From contig NZ_JAMOKG010000001.1 in assembly GCF_023656565.1 (NCBI RefSeq), positions 874,456-938,455 of the forward strand: DNA of 64,000 nt, written 5' to 3'. The notes under the pieces were generated by a model, which was not told the origin of the DNA, did not search any database, and saw only the letters and a list, made by a program, of their open reading frames with translations. How positions within the stretch are numbered: position 1 is the first letter of the stretch; the number at the start of each line of letters is the position of its first letter. A program made the translations under genes and the position numbers. The DNA is from Flavobacterium tyrosinilyticum. Its GTDB lineage: Bacteria > Bacteroidota > Bacteroidia > Flavobacteriales > Flavobacteriaceae. This document shows, one piece after another, positions 1 to 5,778 of this stretch.

Positions 1-1340
1 CTTGCTTCGTTATCAATAGTCACATAAATCGTTTTGATATCCTGTTTGTTTAAAAACACATGCAATTCGTCATTATATTCAAATTGTTTGATACATGGAG
101 AGCAATATGTTGCCCAAAAATCAATGAACAAATTTTGATTTGGATATTTTTCAGCAATTGCCTCCTCAAAGGATTTCTTTACATCAATACGGCTATTTGA
201 AATCGACAACCCAACAGCTGCGTCATACGAACTTAAACTTCCTATTGGAGAATTATTATTCTCCTTTTGCTTTAGATCATCTTCAAAGAGAAGATTCTCT
301 ATTATTGCATTATAATTGCTTTCAGGGTATTTTTTTATAAAAGCCCTATAAACAGCTATTAAGTCTTTTTTATTTTTTACGCAATTGAATCGTATTGACT
401 CAAAAATACAACTTGCAATATATATTTCTTTGTATTGTTCGGGCTCTACAAAATCAATTACACCAAAATTTGATCTGCAACTTTTAAATAGCTCATCAAA
501 TTGATTCCAAAACCTATTGACTTTTTTATTTGTCTTTTTGGCCTGTGCTTCCATATTCCAGCCCGTCATATAGAGGTTTTGATCCAATATGGTACTATAC
601 AAACTATTTTCGCTAAATACAGAATATTTTGAATTATAAAACTCAACTAATTTTTGAGCTTCTTTTGGATCAAATGCTAATCCTAGTTTTTTTCTCGTTT
701 CCTCGTTTCTTCCGTTTTCCGAATAATTACCCGCAAAAAAATTAATTCGCCCATCTATTTCAGCATTAACTGCTTTCAAACAGTTCGCACTAATTTTTTT
801 CTCTTTGTGTAAAGCTTTGTAAAAATTAAATATTTTTTGTTTTTGAATATCTATATTTTTAATAACATCATCAGCATTTTTGTACTTTTTTAAAACCGTC
901 AAAACATCAAAAACACTATCTGGACTTAATTTTAAATATGAATTTTTTGTATAAAGATTATTAAAAGCTGAATTATTCCCGCTTATTTCAATTCTATCTT
1001 TTTTTTGTTCTATTATTATGGAATCTCCTTTCTCTACAAAAAAAGAAAAACTTCCAAACATATATGGATCCTCATAAACTGTAATAAAGCCGTTAGAATC
1101 TAATTCTAATTCTTTTACAAATTGTCCATTTTCGACTTTTATATCGTCGTTATTTTTTTTATAAAAACTTTTAGGATAATTTCCAATTGGTTTTGCTACT
1201 TTAAGAAGTTTGCCATTTTGTTTATCAAAACCTTTGCCTAGAATAACTGCCTTATTTTGCGAAAAAGTTTCCTGATTAAAAAATAGCACAAGAAGCAAAA
1301 CTAGTAGTCTTTGTTTATATTTATAAATACTTACAGTCAT
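1..1340 (-). CDS. TlpA-like thioredoxin-fold protein, C-terminus cut by window edge
   Basis: An open frame runs without a stop from ATG at 1340 to the left edge (about 446 codons seen). The N-terminus is a signal peptide (hydrophobic LLVLLLVLFF then TFSQ). The middle is variable and resembles the DUF4369-type N-terminal part of Bacteroidota thiol:disulfide interchange proteins. Near the edge comes a thioredoxin/TlpA active site, FIDFWATYCSPCIK, with CSPC as the redox pair. The family works in the periplasm, anchored or soluble, and reduces or isomerises disulfides. Here it lies 91 bp downstream of a six-cysteine GG-leader peptide gene and in the same direction as a VKOR-thioredoxin gene. A role in folding the peptides is therefore likely but inferred. 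The rest of the thioredoxin fold lies outside the window. Confidence 0.88.
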   Translation of the reverse strand, partial: MTVSIYKYKQRLLVLLLVLFFNQETFSQNKAVILGKGFDKQNGKLLKVAKPIGNYPKSFYKKNNDDIKVENGQFVKELELDSNGFITVYEDPYMFGSFSFFVEKGDSIIIEQKKDRIEISGNNSAFNNLYTKNSYLKLSPDSVFDVLTVLKKYKNADDVIKNIDIQKQKIFNFYKALHKEKKISANCLKAVNAEIDGRINFFAGNYSENGRNEETRKKLGLAFDPKEAQKLVEFYNSKYSVFSENSLYSTILDQNLYMTGWNMEAQAKKTNKKVNRFWNQFDELFKSCRSNFGVIDFVEPEQYKEIYIASCIFESIRFNCVKNKKDLIAVYRAFIKKYPESNYNAIIENLLFEDDLKQKENNNSPIGSLSSYDAAVGLSISNSRIDVKKSFEEAIAEKYPNQNLFIDFWATYCSPCIKQFEYNDELHVFLNKQDIKTIYVTIDNEA

Positions 1341-1398
1341 AATAATTTAAGATAATTCTAGAGGCTTTGTTGCTGGTTAAAAAAAGGTTTTATAAAGA

Positions 1399-1418
1399 GT
1401 AAGGAGTTGCCTCCTTAC
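1399..1418 (-). promoter_or_regulatory. Hairpin between peptide A and the TlpA gene
   Basis: A perfect 8-bp stem, GTAAGGAG / CTCCTTAC, with a 4-nt loop lies in the 91-bp gap between the small peptide gene and the TlpA-like gene. It is not followed by a long U-run on the minus strand, so it may be an attenuator or an RNA-processing site that sets a high peptide-to-enzyme ratio. This is inference. Confidence 0.45.
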
Positions 1419-1431
1419 CCTACTCTGTAAT

Positions 1432-1581
1432 TTAGCAACTTACATTGCAAGCAGAACAACATGCGCTTGCAGAAGAATACTCTCCTAGATAACGACCATT
1501 GCAAGAGCAAGAAAATCCGCCATTAATACTTTTCATTTCAGCTTTGCTTAAAGCTTTACCAAATTTTTGTAAATTTTTCAT
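1432..1581 (-). CDS. Double-glycine-leader peptide A (six cysteines)
   Basis: A 49-residue ORF starting at ATG 1581. The leader MKNLQKFGKALSKAEMKSIN ends in GG (residues 21-22), as in peptides cleaved by C39 ABC exporters. The predicted 27-residue core carries six cysteines (C25, C27, C41, C42, C45, C49), an even number that would allow three disulfides. Bacteroidota encode many such natural-product precursors (bacteriocins, signals). No core identity is recognised. The neighbours are a TlpA-like gene downstream and, upstream beyond a terminator, three more GG-leader peptides and a VKOR-thioredoxin gene. Too short for routine gene calling, but the leader is convincing. Core activity is unknown. 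Confidence 0.82.
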   Translation of the reverse strand: MKNLQKFGKALSKAEMKSINGGFSCSCNGRYLGEYSSASACCSACNVSC

Positions 1582-1743
1582 AATTTAAAATGTTATAGTT
1601 AAAAAATAACTCACAAGAATAATTTTAAAGTTTTGTGATTTGCTCGCGATCAAATTCATAATTTTAAGATTAAACCTACGGTTATTATAAATATAACACT
1701 TTTAAACTTACATAATAGCAATATTTAAATTTTAACATAAAAA

Positions 1744-1770
1744 AACAGAGAAGATATGATCTTCTCTGTT
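1744..1770 (-). terminator. Rho-independent terminator after the peptide B-D operon
   Basis: A perfect 12-bp stem (AACAGAGAAGAT / ATCTTCTCTGTT) with a 3-nt loop. On the minus strand it is followed by a run of seven U (the A-run at 1737-1743). It would end minus-strand transcripts coming from the VKOR and peptide genes, and separate them from peptide A and the TlpA gene. Confidence 0.8.
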
Positions 1771-1802
1771 TCGTATTTAAAAACAAATTTTAGCAACACA
1801 AT

Positions 1803-1921
1803 TTCTTTAGGACATGGCCGCGGTTACCCTAACCAAATAAAATTAACACAGCGGCCAACTCCTAAGAATCTCAGTACCAATCATCAATACTGAGAATTTG
1901 CTCAATGTTCCACGATCGAGC
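1803..1921. ncRNA. Candidate structured RNA inside the peptide locus
   Basis: Nested complementary segments form a compact fold. P1 pairs 1803-1812 with 1860-1868 (one bulge). P2 pairs TGGCCGC 1815-1821 with GCGGCCA 1851-1857. P3, GGTTA 1822-1826 / TAACC 1830-1834, closes a 3-nt loop. P4, TCTCAGTA 1869-1876 / TACTGAGA 1888-1895, stacks directly on P1. A weak 4-bp GCTC/GAGC hairpin (1900-1903/1918-1921) follows. The stretch is more GC-rich than its surroundings and has no convincing ORF. On the minus strand it lies between peptide B and the terminator at 1744-1770, so it would be part of the 3' end of that transcript. It could be a regulatory 3' RNA, a mobile-element end or a processing site. 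No known family is recognised. Confidence 0.5.
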
Positions 1922-1995
1922 GCCTATACATTCAAAAAAAACATGACTAAATTCTAAATAAGGCTATATCGTATTACTTTTAAAAAAGTTAAAAA

Positions 1996-2187
1996 TCAAC
2001 AACAAAGACGGCTTGTATCACAAATACCCGATGATGTATTTAGCGGACAAGTTTCGCCTAACGGTATTAAAATGCATCCTGCTTCCAAAGCATAAACCCA
2101 ACAATCTGGAATTCCTCCTTTCATGGTCTTCTGTACACTTTTGTTAATGTACTGAGCACCTTCTAGTTTTAAGATCTTCTTTAACAT
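1996..2187 (-). CDS. Double-glycine-leader peptide B (six cysteines)
   Basis: 63 residues. The leader MLKKILKLEGAQYINKSVQK continues to TMKGG (GG at 24-25). This resembles the leader of peptide D, and the pair share the pattern MLKxILKLxGA...KTMxG. The predicted core of 38 residues is hydrophobic with six cysteines (C29, C38, C47, C56, C62, C63) and ends in a CC pair. The even count suggests three disulfides. It is 58 bp downstream of peptide C in an apparent operon VKOR-D-C-B. The leader points to export and cleavage by a C39-type transporter, which is not in the window. Function of the core is unknown: antimicrobial or signalling are both possible. Confidence 0.82.
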   Translation of the reverse strand: MLKKILKLEGAQYINKSVQKTMKGGIPDCWVYALEAGCILIPLGETCPLNTSSGICDTSRLCC

Positions 2188-2245
2188 ATTTAATACCTTT
2201 TTTATATAATAACAGTGCTTGATTGTTACTATCTAAACATTAAAA

Positions 2246-2380
2246 TTAGCAAGCATAATATTTCTCGACAGCAGTATCATTGCAATTCAGTTCTTGTGAA
2301 TACTCACTTCCTAAAATGCTTTTCTGCTCTTTTTTTGTCAGCTTTCTCGTTTCTTTGCTTTTTAAAATTTTTTCTAACAT
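2246..2380 (-). CDS. GG-type leader peptide C (two cysteines)
   Basis: 44 residues from ATG 2380. The leader MLEKILKSKETRKLTKKEQK continues to SILGS, so the expected GG is replaced by GS (24-25), a known tolerated variant in this leader class. The short core (19 residues) holds two cysteines (C33 and the C-terminal C44), enough for one disulfide loop. It lies 69 bp after peptide D and 58 bp before peptide B, same strand. It is below usual size cut-offs and rests on leader similarity and position. The core resembles no peptide I know. Confidence 0.72.
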   Translation of the reverse strand: MLEKILKSKETRKLTKKEQKSILGSEYSQELNCNDTAVEKYYAC

Positions 2381-2449
2381 AACTGGTTATTTACATTTTT
2401 GAGTTTAAGCCTCAAATCCTTAATAACTTGATGCTTAGCATTTTATTCC

Positions 2450-2632
2450 TTAGCAATTTCCAACATAACTATTTGGTATACAGTTCCAGTGTGCTGGCAC
2501 CGTTCCAAATTCTGTACATCTTTTCGCTTTAAATCCATCTTCACAAATAGGAGCATGATCTCCGTTCATTGTTTTTAGCTCATTTGCAGTCAATTCTACC
2601 GCACCTTTCAATTTCAAAATATTCTTTAACAT
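2450..2632 (-). CDS. Double-glycine-type leader peptide D (four cysteines)
   Basis: 60 residues. The start is placed at ATG 2632 and not at the upstream ATG 2662, because the leader then begins MLKNILKLKGAVELT, matching peptides B and C. The leader ends TMNGD, an NG in place of GG. The core has four cysteines (C30, C39, C51, C60), spaced about 9-12 residues apart, with the last one C-terminal. It is 62 bp downstream of the VKOR-thioredoxin gene. All four minus-strand peptides have even cysteine counts (6, 6, 2, 4), which fits oxidative folding by the adjacent enzyme. Confidence 0.8.
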   Translation of the reverse strand: MLKNILKLKGAVELTANELKTMNGDHAPICEDGFKAKRCTEFGTVPAHWNCIPNSYVGNC

Positions 2633-2694
2633 AACTGCAGGTTTTAAATCGGGGATTAACATTTTCTATTTGAACAGTCGAAATTTCTGTTTTT

Positions 2695-4251
2695 TTATGC
2701 TGTCTTCTCTAAAACTTGAACTTCCTCAACAAAATCATTTAAGAAATATTTCAATTCATTCAATTCATATTCATTTGGAAACAGCCTTTCATTGACAATT
2801 TTAATAGGTGTATAATTAAAATTGTTCATAGAGCACCAATCATATTGTTTCTGAATTTCCTGATTTATCATCATGCTTACAGAATCAACGTTCCATTTTT
2901 TAAGCCATTTTTTATGAACCATTCTCTTGATATACCAATCTGAGATTGCTTCAACTGTTTTCCCTGGCGTTGTTCTATTAATTGTTAATAGTCTTTCTAC
3001 AACTGCTTTATAAGGATTATCGTTGTTTTCGGGATTAATATTAAAAAGAACATTCAAAAATATTTTGTCTGGAAACTTCAATACTAAATCAAAAGCTTCT
3101 TGAAAAGTTTTATAACAATGTCCACAACTTGGACTAAGAATGACAGAAAGTCTAACTCCTGCATTTTTGTTGCCAAATGTCAAACCTCTTAAATCTTCAA
3201 ATCCTTTTGTATATTTTACTTTTTTAGACAAGAAATTTAATAGCGAATAATTTCTTTTAAATTTCTTAAGCTCTTTTAAAGAGTTCTCGTTATCAAGCAT
3301 TTTTTTAATCATCACCTTAACTGTCGCCCAAATTGGAATTAAAAGCAGTAAAGAAAATACATAAGGAAAAATGGCATTAAAACTAAAACTCAACGTAAAA
3401 AGATCTGACGAAAACCAAACTATACTTTGAACTAAGATTAAAAATGATATTGCTAAACACATTATACACCATTTTTGAATCTCGAATTTCTGAATCCAGA
3501 TCGAACAAACTATTATTGGAATAGCTAATAGACTTAAGAATCCAATAAAAATAGCCGAACTTAAAGGCTGAACTAATATAGCGATGATGCTTGATCCAAA
3601 GAAAAGCAATGGCAAATCTGAGAAACTCAACCATCTATTTGCAATATCATCATTGAAACTTATTACAGAGTGGCAAGAAGTATTTGAACTTAAATTACAG
3701 AATTTAGAAATTACTGTGTTTTTAACTCCCCATTTCTCCTGTACAATAAATATGCTTACGACAAAACCTAATACCGATGTTACCAAAAAAGAAGCGCTAA
3801 ACCAATCAAAACGATTAAAAAAGAAAGATAATCCGGCTACTAGCGCAAGTGGCAGAAAATATTTCAACCAATTGTATTCTATTTTAAGATTGTCTCTTGC
3901 TACAACATTGTTTGGTTCAATGGCTACAATTACGCCATTCCAATCTAAAAGGAATTTATCATATGATAATTTTTGAGTCCCTTTTTTTGTAGTTGTGATT
4001 CTAACGCCGCTTTTAATTTTTTCTACCAGTATTAATTCGTCTTTAAAATAAGCCAAAAAGTTTGAAGGCAAATCTTCAATCTGCTCTTTCGAAACTCTCA
4101 CAGCTGCGTTCTCCACAGAAAGCAAATCAAACGAGTCTGTAATGGCAAACAAACTCGGATAATTTGGATGTGACAAAAACAGATCCTTAAACTCATTTTT
4201 GATATCTGAGTAGCGATTGATTTGCAGAAATTTTTGGACCAGCTTTAACAT
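2695..4251 (-). CDS. Membrane VKOR-thioredoxin fusion with degenerate C39-like N-domain
   Basis: 518 residues. Residues 1-115 resemble a C39 peptidase-like domain (LSHPNYPSLFAITDSF) but have no cysteine at all, so they cannot cleave; the domain may bind peptide leaders. Residues 128-315 form a vitamin K epoxide reductase-type membrane domain with several helices, loop cysteines C185 and C193, and the quinone-side WCIMC pair C262/C265. Residues 340-510 are a thioredoxin-like domain with CGHC at 376-379. In bacteria VKOR homologues pass electrons from newly formed disulfides to quinones. With four cysteine-containing GG-leader peptides directly downstream, this is very likely the disulfide-forming enzyme for them (inferred). 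It diverges from the five-copy peptide array. Confidence 0.88.
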   Translation of the reverse strand: MLKLVQKFLQINRYSDIKNEFKDLFLSHPNYPSLFAITDSFDLLSVENAAVRVSKEQIEDLPSNFLAYFKDELILVEKIKSGVRITTTKKGTQKLSYDKFLLDWNGVIVAIEPNNVVARDNLKIEYNWLKYFLPLALVAGLSFFFNRFDWFSASFLVTSVLGFVVSIFIVQEKWGVKNTVISKFCNLSSNTSCHSVISFNDDIANRWLSFSDLPLLFFGSSIIAILVQPLSSAIFIGFLSLLAIPIIVCSIWIQKFEIQKWCIMCLAISFLILVQSIVWFSSDLFTLSFSFNAIFPYVFSLLLLIPIWATVKVMIKKMLDNENSLKELKKFKRNYSLLNFLSKKVKYTKGFEDLRGLTFGNKNAGVRLSVILSPSCGHCYKTFQEAFDLVLKFPDKIFLNVLFNINPENNDNPYKAVVERLLTINRTTPGKTVEAISDWYIKRMVHKKWLKKWNVDSVSMMINQEIQKQYDWCSMNNFNYTPIKIVNERLFPNEYELNELKYFLNDFVEEVQVLEKTA

Positions 4252-4840
4252 CGTTTTGGATCGTTTTTAAATCATAATTACACTGCAAAGATTGGGGTTT
4301 TTATTGATTAAAATCGCATGAACACATACATTTTATTAATTATACCACATACAATTTATAAATTATACCAAGTATAGTAACCACTGCAACATGTTGAAAA
4401 ATAAGCTTTTAAATGTTTATTTATTTGTCAAAAAGCTTCAAAAGCCCATTTTCGATTAACGGTTTCGCTTTTTATCTAGTTTTGGATAAGTAATAATCTA
4501 AACATTCATAAACATGAAAAATAGGCCCTAAAAAAGAGTTGATTTTACAAGAAAAAAATCATAAAAAGAGGATGCAAAAAATAACCAATTTTAGTCCATA
4601 ATTGATCCTCGAAAAGAACAAAAAACACTCCCAAAAAAGCAAAGAAAAACAATTTTAAAAAATCAGAATTAACTTATAAATAAATCTTTTTTCTACTGCT
4701 TTTAAAGACCAAAAAATAAACCCAAAAAACTTTACATAATCAATTTTTAGCGCTGTTTTTTATCGCATCTGATATGACTGCCAAAAAATATTTATGAAAG
4801 ATTTATAGTACTAATTTTAAATAATACAAATATCAAAAAC
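4252..4840. other. Divergent intergenic region with 23-bp tandem repeat
   Basis: 589 bp of very AT-rich DNA between the divergent VKOR gene and the plus-strand peptide array. It contains the 23-bp tandem repeat at 4324-4369, a CAACATGTTG palindrome at 4387-4396, and a near-consensus minus-strand -7 element (complement of 4286-4293, AATCTTTG) that could serve the VKOR gene. Upstream of the first plus-strand peptide only a weak TAATTTTA (4812-4819) resembles a -7 box. No gene is convincing here. Confidence 0.6.
4324..4369. repeat. Two tandem 23-bp direct repeats, candidate operator
   Basis: Units 4324-4346 and 4347-4369 are identical at 21 of 23 positions. Each begins ACATACA and ends AATTATACC. 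The 23-bp period places equivalent bases about two helical turns apart, typical for head-to-tail binding of AraC- or LytTR-type regulators. It lies 73-118 bp upstream of the VKOR start. Confidence 0.6.
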
Positions 4841-4981
4841 ATGAAAAATTCAAAATTAACATTCAGTGATTTTCAAATAGATAAACTTTCTAGAGAAGAA
4901 CAAAAAATAATTAGAGGGGGAAATATAGATCCTAATGATCAAAACGAGCCTAAAAAAACTGGCGGAAACGGGAATCCATAA
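4841..4981 (+). CDS. Cysteine-free RGG-leader peptide 1 of 5
   Basis: 46 residues. The leader MKNSKLTFSDFQIDKLSREE continues to QKIIRGG (GG at 26-27). The core is a hydrophilic 19-residue segment rich in Asn, Asp and Pro that ends KKTGGNGNP. It has no cysteine, unlike the peptides on the other strand. This first copy is the most diverged of five tandem paralogues (it has NIDPNDQ where the others have DDPVIDPNNQ). The leader again indicates C39-type export. Small soluble cores of this kind suit secreted signals better than pore-forming bacteriocins, but function is unknown. Confidence 0.78.
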   Translation: MKNSKLTFSDFQIDKLSREEQKIIRGGNIDPNDQNEPKKTGGNGNP

Positions 4982-5026
4982 ACAATAGAAAAAAACACTT
5001 TAAAACTAATCCAAAAAAATAAAGTC

Positions 5027-5176
5027 ATGAAAAATAGCAAATTAACATTCGAAAATTTTCAATTAGAAACAATCTCGAGAAAAGAACTAAAAACAATTAA
5101 AGGAGGTGACGATCCAGTTATTGATCCAAATAATCAAAATGAGCCTAGAAAAACTGGCGGAAACGGGAATCCATAA
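5027..5176 (+). CDS. Cysteine-free GG-leader peptide 2 of 5
   Basis: 49 residues. The leader MKNSKLTFENFQLETISRKE runs on to LKTIKGG, then an acidic Asn/Pro-rich core ending RKTGGNGNP. It encodes exactly the same peptide as copy 3; within the coding sequence the two differ only at three synonymous codons (Ser, Glu, Asn). It is separated from copies 1 and 3 by 45-bp spacers that are themselves nearly identical, so the duplication unit includes the untranslated spacer. Confidence 0.8.
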   Translation: MKNSKLTFENFQLETISRKELKTIKGGDDPVIDPNNQNEPRKTGGNGNP

Positions 5177-5221
5177 ACAATAGAAAAAAACACTTTAAAA
5201 CTAATCCAAAAAAATAAAGTC

Positions 5222-5371
5222 ATGAAAAATAGCAAATTAACATTCGAAAATTTTCAATTAGAAACAATCTCTAGAAAAGAGCTAAAAACAATTAAAGGAG
5301 GTGACGATCCAGTTATTGATCCAAATAATCAAAACGAGCCTAGAAAAACTGGCGGAAACGGGAATCCATAA
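5222..5371 (+). CDS. Cysteine-free GG-leader peptide 3 of 5
   Basis: 49 residues, identical in protein sequence to copy 2. GG lies at residues 26-27, followed by a 22-residue core DDPVIDPNNQNEPRKTGGNG plus NP. Because only silent changes separate it from copy 2, the array is either a recent duplication or is homogenised by gene conversion while the peptide is under purifying selection. Confidence 0.8.
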   Translation: MKNSKLTFENFQLETISRKELKTIKGGDDPVIDPNNQNEPRKTGGNGNP

Positions 5372-5418
5372 ACAATAGAAAAAACTCTTTTAAAAACTAA
5401 TCCAAAAAAAATAAAGTC

Positions 5419-5568
5419 ATGAAAAATAACAAATTAACATTCGAAAATTTTCAATTAGAAGCAATCTCTAGAAAAGAGCTAAAAACAATTAAAGGAGGTG
5501 ACGATCCTGTTATTGATCCAAATAATCAAAACGAGCCTAGAAAAACTGGCGGAAACGGAAATCCATAA
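5419..5568 (+). CDS. Cysteine-free GG-leader peptide 4 of 5
   Basis: 49 residues. It differs from copies 2 and 3 only in the leader (MKNN instead of MKNS, and LEAIS instead of LETIS). The predicted mature core is identical. The spacer before it is 47 bp. Leader variation with an invariant core supports selection on the exported part. Confidence 0.8.
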   Translation: MKNNKLTFENFQLEAISRKELKTIKGGDDPVIDPNNQNEPRKTGGNGNP

Positions 5569-5614
5569 ACAAGAGAAAAAACTCTTTTAAAAACTAATCC
5601 AAAAAAATAAAGTC

Positions 5615-5758
5615 ATGAAAAATAACAAATTAGCATTCGAAAATTTTCAATTAGAAGCAATCTCTAGAAAAGAGCAAAAAACAATTAAAGGAGGAGGTGA
5701 CGATCCAACTATTGATCCAAACGAGCCTAAGAAAACTGGTGGAAATGGAAACAATTAA
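5615..5758 (+). CDS. Cysteine-free GG-leader peptide 5 of 5 (variant core)
   Basis: 47 residues. The leader resembles copy 4, but the cleavage region reads KGGG and the core is shorter, DDPTIDPNEPKKTGGNGNN, with Asn instead of Pro at the end. It ends 20 bp before the converging stop codon of the TPR-AraC regulator. It may give a second peptide variant. Export and processing are inferred from the leader only. Confidence 0.78.
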   Translation: MKNNKLAFENFQLEAISRKEQKTIKGGGDDPTIDPNEPKKTGGNGNN

Positions 5759-5778
5759 AAAGCTTAGATCTTATGAAA

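Larger units (their letters stand above)
1582..1995. other. Intergenic region between peptides A and B
   Basis: 414 bp without a gene. It holds the AT-rich upstream region of peptide A (1582-1736, no clear TAnnTTTG element), the terminator at 1744-1770, the folded element at 1803-1921 and about 75 bp of plain sequence before the peptide B stop codon. Confidence 0.7.
4841..5758 (+). repeat. Five-unit tandem gene array, about 186-197 bp per unit
   Basis: Start-to-start distances are 186, 195, 197 and 196 bp. Each unit is an ORF plus a spacer of the form AACAATAGAAAAAA...ACTAATCCAAAAAAATAAAGTC. No TAnnTTTG promoter is seen in any spacer, so the array is probably one transcript with five translated units. 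Units 2-4 are near identical; units 1 and 5 at the edges are diverged, as expected when unequal exchange homogenises the middle. Confidence 0.85.

Noticed and set aside
1870..1970. Minus-strand open stretch reading ...ECIGARSWN... inside the structured element
   Set aside because: No start codon, interrupted by stops, and overlapping strong helices; it is better explained as RNA or DNA structure.
3584..3976. 130-codon plus-strand ORF opposite the VKOR gene
   Set aside because: Antisense shadow of a clearly conserved membrane protein; no family features.
4514..4531. Tiny ORF ATGAAAAATAGGCCCTAA resembling the start of the peptide genes
   Set aside because: Only 11 bases match the peptide start; no leader follows.
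4841..5758. Regular ~195-bp repeats suggesting a CRISPR-like or minisatellite array
   Set aside because: Each unit contains an intact ORF with leader, silent substitutions and a stop codon; unit and spacer lengths do not fit CRISPR.
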